From JAGHBT01 sp035311885 (GTDB taxonomy: Bacteria; Krumholzibacteriota; Krumholzibacteriia; Krumholzibacteriales; WJIX01), in contig CAZKNG010000063.1 of assembly GCA_964554125.1 (NCBI GenBank), forward strand, positions 1 through 13,647: a stretch of DNA of 13,647 nucleotides, in the 5' to 3' direction. Positions 1 to 7,384 of the stretch are shown here, piece by piece. Both the position numbers and the translations under genes were made by a program. A model generated the notes under the pieces. It had not been told where the DNA came from, made no database searches, and saw only the letters and a program-made list of their open reading frames with translations. Numbering within the stretch: position 1 is the stretch's first letter; every line of letters begins with the position of its first letter.

Positions 1-618
1 TACCCTACTCAAGCAGGTGAAATAGAGGGAGAGGAATCTATAAGCGAGATAATGGGGTCGGGGGTAGATCTGATCTGTTTCAGCGCCGACAAAATGTTCG
101 GAGGCCCGCAGGGTGGAATATTACTCGGTTCATCCGATCTGATCGAGAGGATGAGGAAGAATCATCTTTCAAGAGCGCTTAGAATCGACAAATTAACCCT
201 CGCTGGTCTTGAGAAAGTCCTTATCCATTATTGGAATGGAGAATTGGAAAGGATCCCCGTGCTTGAATCTGTTAATATGAGTGCTGAAGAAATAAAAAAG
301 AGAGCAGTGAATTTCTCAAAGTCGATTGAAGAAGAACTTTCCGGAAAGATTTCAGTATGTACTGTTGAAGGCCTGTCTTCGGTGGGTGGAGGATCATTCC
401 CAAATTATTCCTTGCGAAGTGAACTTGTTAAAATTACTCTTGCAGAAGGGAATCCTGACAGGGTTTCGGGTCTGCTGCGAAAGCAAGACCCCGCGGTTAT
501 AGTAAGAGTGAAAGGGGATTCTATATTTATAGATCTTCGGACTGTTAGTTATGATGAAGAATTGTTACTTAAGAAAGCTATTGTAAGGGGACTGGGAGAT
601 ATTGCCTCGAGGGAGTGA
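1..618 (+). CDS. selA: L-seryl-tRNA(Sec) selenium transferase, C-terminal part (5' end outside window)
   Basis: This is a PLP-dependent cytoplasmic enzyme that converts seryl-tRNA(Sec) to selenocysteinyl-tRNA(Sec) using selenophosphate. The frame is open from base 1, so the gene starts upstream; about 205 codons are visible of a family length near 460. The strongest signature is FSADKMFGGPQGGILLG; its lysine, encoded at 91-93, matches the Schiff-base lysine that binds PLP. The segment RALRIDKLTLAGLE and the C-terminal IFIDLRTV segment are also typical of SelA. An internal ATG at 52 is not the start, because conserved SelA sequence continues upstream of it. The TGA stop is at 616-618, and the next gene begins 5 nt later, implying cotranscription. 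No selB, selC or selenoprotein gene is visible here. The family assignment is confident; the presence of a full selenocysteine system in this organism is inferred. Confidence 0.93.
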   Translation, partial: YPTQAGEIEGEESISEIMGSGVDLICFSADKMFGGPQGGILLGSSDLIERMRKNHLSRALRIDKLTLAGLEKVLIHYWNGELERIPVLESVNMSAEEIKKRAVNFSKSIEEELSGKISVCTVEGLSSVGGGSFPNYSLRSELVKITLAEGNPDRVSGLLRKQDPAVIVRVKGDSIFIDLRTVSYDEELLLKKAIVRGLGDIASRE

Positions 619-623
619 TTTTA

Positions 624-2162
624 ATGGAAAATAGTGATTCCAGAGACGATTCTCTGAGAGATAATGCTGGATACCAGAGAGATGTTTACTCAATTTCCCT
701 GAGTAAAGAGGAAATGATAAAGTTTATCGAGGAAGGGGATTATTCCTCTACAAATTACCTTGATCTTTATGAAGAAATAGGCAGAAAGCTGGAGGATAAA
801 ATCAGAGAAAAGGGGTGTGTGTCATTTTTTCTTTTTTCTTTGGGTGAGGACAGGGTTACAAGGGATTTTTCAGTTCTTCAACTTGCTCATTTCTTTTCCA
901 GAAAGGGGAAAAGGCTCCTTATTGTGGATTGTGATTTTCTCAGCCCTGGCCTGAGCGGTCTTATTGACAATGTTGAAGAAAATGGGTTTCTTGATCTCCT
1001 TTTATACGGAAGTTCATTAAAGTCTGTGGCCAGCCCGATTGGAATCGAAGGCGTTAAAACAATAGGTCCGGGGTCATTCCCAGTTTCAAGAACGGTCCCT
1101 TTCGCCACGAAGGAGTTTGACAGAGTAAATCATTTCCTTCGTGAAAGAAATGATGTTATTCTCTATTGCTCAACACTTTATTCAGACAGCAATGAAATAA
1201 ATCCTCTTATTAAATTTGTTGATGACGCGGTTATTTCCTGCCGGGCTGAAGAATTCCCGAAGGGGAAGCTGCGGAAGGTCCTGACCGATCTGGAAACATC
1301 CGGGTTCCCGTCGGTAAAAACGATTTTCTTCGGCGGTGCATTTAGCGGGCAGGATGAGACAGAAAAAGAAACACAACGGCGGGAGGAAGATGTTAAGAAG
1401 GAAGATATAAAAAAGAAAAAGAAGCCGGAAACAAAAGAAACTAAAGGGGAGACTGCGGATGAGGAAATAGGAGATAAGATTGCAGCCGGCGGGGATTCCG
1501 GCGATATTGAATCCGGATTCATAGAAAAAACAGAAGAGATTGAACCTGAAGATGAATTTCCCGGAAAAAGAATAAATCCGCTCAGAATAGTTTTAGTAAC
1601 CGCGGCTTTCTTTGTTGTTGCGTTTTTGGCTTGGTGGTTTATGAGGGGAAGTTCAATAAAGGAAAAGAGCAGCAGCGAGAGGATCAATAAAGCAGTTCAG
1701 ACAATACAGGAAGCCAGTAGAGATAGCAAGAAAGATGTCGGCCAAAATACCGGAGAGAAAGAAAAAACAGATACAGAGAAAGAAAAGGACGAAATTACAA
1801 AGGCCGGAGTTGCAGATTCCCTGCAGGAAGCTTCTGAAAAAGAAACCTCAGGGGTTTCTCCTGATGAGACAGAAGACAATAAAGAAGGGGATAAGATAGA
1901 AGAAGATGTAAAGCCGCCGGCAGATTATTATTCTGTTCACATAGCTTCATTCAGGGATATAAAGAACGCGGGAGATGAGGCCGAGTATTTTGAGAAGAAG
2001 GGGTTTGATGTCTTTGTAAAACAGGTAACGGTTAAAGATACTAAATGGTTCCGTGTGTTGGTTGGAAGACACGAGACAAAAGAGTTGGCAAATAAAACAA
2101 AGATGAAATTGCTGCCGTTGAAAAGAATTGCCTACGCCAGAGTGGTTGAAGTGGACAAATAA
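624..2162 (+). CDS. Membrane protein: degenerate MinD/BY-kinase-like ATPase domain + transmembrane segment + SPOR domain
   Basis: The protein has 512 residues from ATG 624, chosen because a GAGGGAG ribosome site lies 8 nt upstream. A GTG at 615 would add three residues but has no room for a ribosome site. Residues about 50-240 resemble the P-loop ATPase fold of MinD/ParA and CpsD-type tyrosine kinases: the LLIVDCD strand at 98-104 (Walker A' type) and a late VDDAVISCRA strand. The P-loop position reads SLGEDRVTRDFS (72-83), without the glycine-lysine-threonine core, and the usual Walker B aspartate strand reads VILYC (178-182). ATP hydrolysis is therefore unlikely. A K/E-rich linker (about 243-318) precedes one membrane span (320-340, ending AWWFM). 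A second charged linker leads to a SPOR domain (434-508), a fold that binds glycan strands lacking stem peptides at division septa. The predicted topology is N-terminus in the cytoplasm and SPOR in the periplasm. It sits between selA and smc. Function is unknown; a septum-associated role is inferred. Confidence 0.85.
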   Translation: MENSDSRDDSLRDNAGYQRDVYSISLSKEEMIKFIEEGDYSSTNYLDLYEEIGRKLEDKIREKGCVSFFLFSLGEDRVTRDFSVLQLAHFFSRKGKRLLIVDCDFLSPGLSGLIDNVEENGFLDLLLYGSSLKSVASPIGIEGVKTIGPGSFPVSRTVPFATKEFDRVNHFLRERNDVILYCSTLYSDSNEINPLIKFVDDAVISCRAEEFPKGKLRKVLTDLETSGFPSVKTIFFGGAFSGQDETEKETQRREEDVKKEDIKKKKKPETKETKGETADEEIGDKIAAGGDSGDIESGFIEKTEEIEPEDEFPGKRINPLRIVLVTAAFFVVAFLAWWFMRGSSIKEKSSSERINKAVQTIQEASRDSKKDVGQNTGEKEKTDTEKEKDEITKAGVADSLQEASEKETSGVSPDETEDNKEGDKIEEDVKPPADYYSVHIASFRDIKNAGDEAEYFEKKGFDVFVKQVTVKDTKWFRVLVGRHETKELANKTKMKLLPLKRIAYARVVEVDK

Positions 2163-2175
2163 CTGGATTTAAACT

Positions 2176-2194
2176 TTGGAGGGAAATATAAGTG
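2176..2194 (+). promoter_or_regulatory. Ribosome binding site deciding a GTG start for smc
   Basis: TTGGAGGG at 2176-2183 is a strong Shine-Dalgarno match, 8 nt ahead of GTG 2192. The encoded N-terminus then begins at the conserved SMC start (LAKLKVFGFKSF), so the GTG start is well supported. Confidence 0.8.
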
Positions 2195-5100
2195 AGTCTG
2201 GCAAAATTAAAAGTTTTCGGGTTTAAATCTTTCATGAATCCGGTAACTCTAGAATTTAACAAGGGAATTACCGCGATTCTGGGTCCAAATGGTTGCGGGA
2301 AAACTAACATTGTTGATTCTGTCAGGTGGGTACTTGGGGAAAGAAGCGCCCATCAACTTAGAAGTAGTAAGATGGAAAATGTTATATTCAATGGAACTCA
2401 GTCGCATAGACCTGTCGGTTACGCGAAAGTAGATCTGACACTTGATAATGAAAAAGGGACTTTTCCCCTGGATTATTCGGAAATTGTGATAAGCAGAAAG
2501 GTCTATCGTTCAGGTATAAGTGAGTATTTCATTAACAAGACCCCCTGTCGATTGAAGGATATTAAGGAGTTGTTTGCCGATACAGGAACCGGAAGCCATT
2601 CTTATGCTGTTATTGAACAGGAGATGATGGATTATGTGCTCAACGATTCCCATGGTGAAAGAAAGGAGATGTTTGAAGAAGCCGCGGGGATTGTTAAATA
2701 CAGAATGAGAAGAGAAGAAGCTAAAAGAAAACTGAAATTGACACAATCAGATCTTCTTCGTCTTGAAGACATAATGGAGGAACTTGGCAGGCAGGTTCGT
2801 TCCCTTCGTTATCAGGTAGGAAAGACTAAGAGATTCAAAAGATTAAAGGATAAGATAAGGGATTGGGAACTTATTCTCCTGCGCAATAAACTTGCCGGTT
2901 TTCTTCAGGAGAAAGTTAAGGAGAAAAGAGAGCTTTCAGAAATACAGAGTCTTTCCGGCAGGGAAATTGTCTCAAAAGGCGAGATTGAAAGAGATGTAGA
3001 AGCCAGAAAACTCGAACTTGTGGAAATGGAGAAGAACAACAGGGAGTTTCAGGATAAACGTTATGATCTAAGGAAGAATATTCAGTCGATTGAAGAAAGA
3101 ATAATTCAGATGTCGGAACGCCGCGGAGAAATGCAGAGAATAATAACGAGAGCTGAGAGTGAAATAGAGGAAGCGAAAAAACGGATCGATAAGATTGCCG
3201 GCAGGATTGATGCTGTGAGTTCAGAATGTGAAAGGGTTTATGAAGAAATAGAAGAGAGTAAAGAGAAAAATGCCGATTTAGAAAAAGAACATAAGGAGCT
3301 TTCATCCAGGGCGGATGAATTGAAAAACAAACTCTTAAATCTTAAACAGACTCAGCTGAGTTTTGTTCAGGACCAGGCTAGATTGAGGAATGATATCGAG
3401 CATTACGAATCTGTTCTCAGCGAACTTGATTCGCGCATTTCAGACGGGAGAGATCAACTGCTCGGACTGGAAGAAGAAAGTTCAAGATTGTCAAGTGAGA
3501 AAGAAGAGGTCTATTCAGAGGTTGAATCAATTCAGCAGCATCTGAACAAAAACAAAGATAGACGGAAGGAACTGTCTGAAAAGGCCGGTGAAGTTAAAGA
3601 AAAATCGTCGAAGCTGGAGAAATTACTCTCAGAACGGAGAACAAAGCTCGCGAAGTTGAATAGCGAATATGAGCTTTATTCAAAGATGATAAAGGAATTT
3701 GAGGGCTTTCCATCCGGAGCAAGACACGTTCTAAAGAATGGAAGCAGTTATGTAATAGGTCCTATAGCAGAACTTTTAAGTGTGGAAGATAAGTTCCATA
3801 CCGCTCTTGAATCGGTTCTTGGAGGTATGCTTGACGCGGTTGTGGTAAAAGATTTCTCGGGTGCGGTGGACCTTGTCGAAGAACTTGAGAAAAACAGTCT
3901 TGGCCGGGCGAGGTTCCTTGTCGAGGGTCCTGATACCGGGGATGAAGAAAATATCGGGGATATTAACGGACTACTTGGGAAACTGAGTTCCTTCGTTAAA
4001 GCTAAAGATAGTGTGCGCGGGTTTGGTAAGAATTTTTTCAGCAGAATACTTGTATTTGAAAAGACGGCTCACGCGGTCGATTTTATCAGAAGAGATTCCG
4101 AAAAATTACCCTACGATGCCGTCAGCCTCTCAGGCGTGTTTCTCCGACGCAGCGGGGAGCTGTATTTTTCAGGGATGGAGGAGAATGAAATATCTCTGCT
4201 TGGAAGAACAGAACGGGTCGATCAAATAGAGAAAATGATAAACTCTCTGGAGAAAGAGGTGGAAACTCAGGAGAGTAGACATAGAGATTATATCGAGAGT
4301 TATGATGATATTCAGAATCGAATAAATATCCTCCGTGATGAGTATTTGTCGGCCGAGGAAAATCTTACGTCCAAGAGGGATGAACTTCGTGAAAAGGAAC
4401 GAAATTATATAACAAAAAAGGAAAAATGCAATCTCAGGAGCAAATCACTTCAGGAACTCGAGGAGTCCAGAAGCGATGCCCTCTCACGGCTGGAGGAAGT
4501 CAGGCTGTCTATGGAGATGAGGCAGAATTCGGATGATGCTCTGCAAATATCTTCAATGGAGGAAGATCTGAAGAGAATGCTCGATAAGAAAGAGGAAATA
4601 GAGAGCGTTATTACACAGCGGAAAATCTCCTTTGCTTCTTTCAAGGGTGATTATGAAAAGAAGAAGGAGGAAATTCGCGGATTACGCGAAATGCAAACTC
4701 AGTTCAGAGAAGTGATTCAGCAAAGGGGAGAAGAAATAAGTTCCCTCGAGAGTGAATCTACCCAGAATGATGAAAGGCTTAAGAGAGAAAGAGCTGTTGT
4801 TAAAGACCTGCTCGAGAAGGAAAGGCACTTTCAGATCAAGATAAACGACCTTAATGATAAACTGGAAGAAAAAAGATCGGATATTACAGAGATTGAGAAG
4901 GATCTTAAAGAAAAGCAACGCCGCAAGGAGGATCTTGTTTCCCGGGAGAATCAGATCCGGATAAATATTTCCGCCCTTGAAACGAAGATGAACGATGCTA
5001 TCGATGTGGCAAAAGATCTATATGGTGAAGATTACAGGTGCTATCTCGAGGGTATCCAGATCCCTCTTTCAGAGGAGGAAAAACAGATTACCTATGATAT

Positions 5101-5797
5101 GCTGGCCGGAGAAAAGGAAAAACTCGAGAGAGTAGGACCTGTCAACATGGCGGCCGTTGAAGAATATGAGGAAAAAAAGGAACGCCTGGATTTTCTTGAG
5201 TCTCAGAGGGAAGATCTCATTAAAGCAAGGGAAGAATTAGATGAAGCGATATCAAAAATAAATACAAAAGCGCGGAAGTTGTTCAGAGAAACATTTAATC
5301 TGGTAAAGGGCTATTTTTCTGAAATTTTCGAAGTTCTTTTCGAAGGCGGGGAAGCCAACTTGTCACTGAGTGAGAACAGTGATCCTCTCGAAGCTGATAT
5401 TAATATTTACGCGAGGCCGAAGGGAAAAAGACTTCAGGATATCTCACTGCTTTCGGGCGGCGAACGCGCTTTAACCTCACTCTCTCTCCTCTTTGCTCTT
5501 TACAGAGCGAAACCCAGCCCCTTCTGTATTCTTGATGAGGTTGATGCCCCCTTAGATGACGCTAATGTACAGCGGTTTGTACGTATGGTCAAAAAGTTTT
5601 CGAATGAAACCCAGTTTATTGTGGTCACTCATAACAAAGTAACAATGGAGATGGCCGATTCTCTTCTGGGTGTTACGATGCAGGAAAAGGGTGTTTCAAC
5701 AGTAGTCAATGTCGATATAAAGAAGGTTGAGGATATCCTTTCAAATAACAGAAAAACAGCAGATACGCTGAAAGAAACCGCCGTTTCACAGAATTGA
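2192..5797 (+). CDS. smc: Chromosome partition protein SMC
   Basis: This is an ATPase of the bacterial condensin complex, which with ScpA and ScpB compacts and helps segregate the chromosome. It has 1201 residues, close to the usual 1150-1200. The N-terminal head carries the Walker A motif GPNGCGKT at 31-38. A long coiled coil rich in E, K, R and S follows. The hinge spans about 504-680, starting at GFPSGARHV, with GG-containing hinge sequence such as SVLGGMLDAVVVKDF. A second coiled-coil arm returns to the C-terminal head, with the ABC signature LSGGE at 1087-1091, the Walker B ILDEVDAPLDD with D1115 and E1116, and the VVTH switch histidine. All parts needed for head engagement and ATP hydrolysis are present. 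It follows the SPOR protein by 29 nt and precedes ftsY by 10 nt. The smc-ftsY neighbourhood is common in bacteria. scpA and scpB are not in the window. Confidence 0.97.
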   Translation: MSLAKLKVFGFKSFMNPVTLEFNKGITAILGPNGCGKTNIVDSVRWVLGERSAHQLRSSKMENVIFNGTQSHRPVGYAKVDLTLDNEKGTFPLDYSEIVISRKVYRSGISEYFINKTPCRLKDIKELFADTGTGSHSYAVIEQEMMDYVLNDSHGERKEMFEEAAGIVKYRMRREEAKRKLKLTQSDLLRLEDIMEELGRQVRSLRYQVGKTKRFKRLKDKIRDWELILLRNKLAGFLQEKVKEKRELSEIQSLSGREIVSKGEIERDVEARKLELVEMEKNNREFQDKRYDLRKNIQSIEERIIQMSERRGEMQRIITRAESEIEEAKKRIDKIAGRIDAVSSECERVYEEIEESKEKNADLEKEHKELSSRADELKNKLLNLKQTQLSFVQDQARLRNDIEHYESVLSELDSRISDGRDQLLGLEEESSRLSSEKEEVYSEVESIQQHLNKNKDRRKELSEKAGEVKEKSSKLEKLLSERRTKLAKLNSEYELYSKMIKEFEGFPSGARHVLKNGSSYVIGPIAELLSVEDKFHTALESVLGGMLDAVVVKDFSGAVDLVEELEKNSLGRARFLVEGPDTGDEENIGDINGLLGKLSSFVKAKDSVRGFGKNFFSRILVFEKTAHAVDFIRRDSEKLPYDAVSLSGVFLRRSGELYFSGMEENEISLLGRTERVDQIEKMINSLEKEVETQESRHRDYIESYDDIQNRINILRDEYLSAEENLTSKRDELREKERNYITKKEKCNLRSKSLQELEESRSDALSRLEEVRLSMEMRQNSDDALQISSMEEDLKRMLDKKEEIESVITQRKISFASFKGDYEKKKEEIRGLREMQTQFREVIQQRGEEISSLESESTQNDERLKRERAVVKDLLEKERHFQIKINDLNDKLEEKRSDITEIEKDLKEKQRRKEDLVSRENQIRINISALETKMNDAIDVAKDLYGEDYRCYLEGIQIPLSEEEKQITYDMLAGEKEKLERVGPVNMAAVEEYEEKKERLDFLESQREDLIKAREELDEAISKINTKARKLFRETFNLVKGYFSEIFEVLFEGGEANLSLSENSDPLEADINIYARPKGKRLQDISLLSGGERALTSLSLLFALYRAKPSPFCILDEVDAPLDDANVQRFVRMVKKFSNETQFIVVTHNKVTMEMADSLLGVTMQEKGVSTVVNVDIKKVEDILSNNRKTADTLKETAVSQN

Positions 5798-5807
5798 CAG
5801 GGTCATA

Positions 5808-6701
5808 ATGGCAAAGGGAATCTTCAAAGGTCTCAGGAAGACGAAGAAAAAATTTATTCATCCTCTGCTTGATCTGTTCAGATCCGGCGAGCTTGATGAT
5901 TCGAGCATTGAAGAAATTGAAAGTCTTCTGTTTTCAGCGGATTTGGGTATTGAAGCTACCGAGAGGATTGTTGAGCGTCTGAGTGGGAAAAAAAGCCGGG
6001 GAGAAGATGATGAGGTATTGGATATTTTAAGATCTGAACTTCTAGATATTATCGAAAGTGTTCCCGGCTATAAAAAGTCTGAAGGTAATCCAAGAGTTAT
6101 AATTGTTGCCGGAGTAAACGGTGTGGGGAAGACTTCTACGATCGGGAAACTGGCAAGACGTTTTCAGAATGAAGGCAAATCTGTTTTACTGGCCGCCTGT
6201 GACACGTTCAGGGCGGCCGCGATAGAGCAGCTTGAGCTATGGGCACAGAAATGTGACGTTCCCGTTGTAAGGCAGCAAATGGGGTCTGATCCCGCCGCTG
6301 TTGCTTTTGACGCTGTAAGCTCAGCCCGGTCTAAAGGTATCGATATTGTAATAATAGATACGGCGGGACGTCTGCATACTAAGAAGAATCTTATGAGAGA
6401 ACTCGAAAAGATATTCCGCGTTCTCTCGAGCAGATTTGATGATATCGGTCTGGAGGGGTGGCTGATCATCGATGCCAATTCCGGGCAGAACAGTATCAGG
6501 CAGGCTGAGGTTTTTGTTGAATCCCTGCCCATTACGGGAATGATAGTCACCAAACTAGACAGCACCTCCAAAGGCGGAGTAATAATACCGATACAGAATA
6601 AACTTAACCTTCCCGTTCTGTATATAGGTGTTGGCGAGGGAATAGACGACCTCGAGGATTTTGACCACAGGTTGTTTGTATCAACCCTTCTTTCCGGTTA
6701 G
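5808..6701 (+). CDS. ftsY: Signal recognition particle receptor FtsY (SRP GTPase)
   Basis: FtsY is the membrane-associated GTPase that receives SRP-bound ribosomes and hands nascent membrane proteins to the Sec translocon. The protein has 297 residues and consists essentially of the NG domain, with a short basic start (MAKGIFKGLRKTKKK) in place of the long acidic A domain seen in E. coli; this short form is common outside proteobacteria. GTPase motifs are the P-loop GVNGVGKT at 102-109, the CDTFRAAAIEQL segment, DTAGR at 184-188, TKLD at 248-251, and the closing GVGEGIDDLEDFD element. The catalytic parts look complete. The basic N-terminus could help lipid contact (inferred). ATG 5808 lies 10 nt after the smc stop. 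It is the last gene of the operon; no convincing hairpin plus T-run follows, so termination may be Rho-dependent or further downstream. Confidence 0.96.
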   Translation: MAKGIFKGLRKTKKKFIHPLLDLFRSGELDDSSIEEIESLLFSADLGIEATERIVERLSGKKSRGEDDEVLDILRSELLDIIESVPGYKKSEGNPRVIIVAGVNGVGKTSTIGKLARRFQNEGKSVLLAACDTFRAAAIEQLELWAQKCDVPVVRQQMGSDPAAVAFDAVSSARSKGIDIVIIDTAGRLHTKKNLMRELEKIFRVLSSRFDDIGLEGWLIIDANSGQNSIRQAEVFVESLPITGMIVTKLDSTSKGGVIIPIQNKLNLPVLYIGVGEGIDDLEDFDHRLFVSTLLSG

Positions 6702-6779
6702 TCAAATTTTTTATATCTCTGTGTGGATGCAACAGGAATGTTTGAACTTTTTCCCTTTTCTGACAGGCATTTATGAATC

Positions 6780-7115
6780 TCATTCCTTCCTGATATATTT
6801 CCGCATGAAATCTTTTCCATAGGCGCGTTCAGCCTCCAGCCTGTTATCTCTTCCGCAGAGAAGCCTCAGGTTGGCGGGGGAGCCGTTTGTGACCATCGTC
6901 GGTGGCGCGATGATGGTGGATACGGAACAAGAGAATATGCAGAAACTGTTCACTGCACCTGAACAAAAATGCGTGCGGTTTTTTCAATATTCTTATTCCA
7001 GGTATGATTTTGGTTTATTTAAGTTTACCGTCCGCTATACACCTTTTGCTTCCTTTTGTTCCCTGTCGTATTTTCCTCCCGGCAGCACCCAGGTCAATAC
7101 CGCTTAGATAACTAT
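6780..7115 (-). pseudogene. Decayed C-terminal half of an HNH endonuclease (frameshifted)
   Basis: Read on the - strand from about 7115 down to the TGA at 6780-6782, three successive frames give pieces in the order expected for an HNH endonuclease C-terminus. First comes a basic linker (GRKIRQGTKGSKR), ended by TAA at 7015-7017. The next frame holds IIPGIRILKKPHAF and then RCSEQFLHI (6934-6960), followed by a His-rich stretch (IHHHRATDDGH) that fits the HNH histidines. The third frame holds NLRLLCGRDNRLEAERAYG (6816-6872) and ends KDFMRKYIRKE. From memory of the family, a sequence like NLRLLCRxHNRxxAExxxG normally follows the HNH motif. At least two frameshifts and one stop break the reading, so this is a remnant. 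The boundaries and upstream frame are approximate. Assignment of the last 35 residues is good; that of the basic linker is tentative. Confidence 0.6.
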
Positions 7116-7384
7116 CAGGGTAAAAACTATCACAAAAACATTCGGTATTTTTTTCATTTCTTTCTTCAGTAGAAATTAATATATGTTCCGAGTCAAATAT
7201 CCCGGCTGACATCTCAATTTGTTTTAATAACCTGATAGCATAATAGCGTAAGAACAAGTACCAGGGGGAAAATACAACTTTTTATGGTACGGGAGAGATG
7301 CCGGCGCCATTTTCTCGAAGGCATTTATAGCGACTTGTAGCAGTACCCTGTTTTCTATTTTGCGTGTATAGAGTGGTTTTAAAA
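7116..7384. other. Spacer downstream of the propeller gene; no gene recognised
   Basis: This AT-rich stretch contains no recognisable protein remnant on either strand. Its only structure is a nested inverted repeat at 7286-7347, listed separately. If the HNH gene was split by an insertion, this spacer is part of the inserted DNA. Confidence 0.4.
7286..7347. repeat. Nested inverted repeat (possible structured element)
   Basis: Outer arms GGTAC (7286-7290) and GTACC (7343-7347) enclose inner arms ATGCC (7298-7302) and GGCAT (7320-7324). A GGCGCC palindrome (7303-7308) lies inside the loop. The stems are short, and no T-run follows on either strand, so it is a poor intrinsic terminator even though it lies just past the propeller gene's stop codon. 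It may be chance. Confidence 0.3.

Noticed and set aside
52..54. ATG 52 as the true start of selA
   Set aside because: Upstream in-frame sequence (PTQAGEIEGEESISEIM) matches the SelA region before the PLP lysine, so the gene is cut by the window edge.
1178..1687. A 169-codon open frame on the - strand
   Set aside because: It lies opposite the K/E-rich linker of the SPOR protein; its S/F-rich translation is what that strand gives when read backwards, with no motif or ribosome site.
6702..6780. Intrinsic terminator after ftsY
   Set aside because: T-runs are present but no stable stem precedes them.
6871..7107. A 78-codon + strand open frame after ftsY
   Set aside because: No family resemblance and no clear ribosome site; the opposite strand gives recognisable HNH pieces.
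7015..7257. An 80-codon - strand open frame as an independent small gene
   Set aside because: The end of it (YLSGIDLGAAGRKIRQGT onward) is better explained as the basic linker of the broken HNH nuclease; the first half matches nothing I know.
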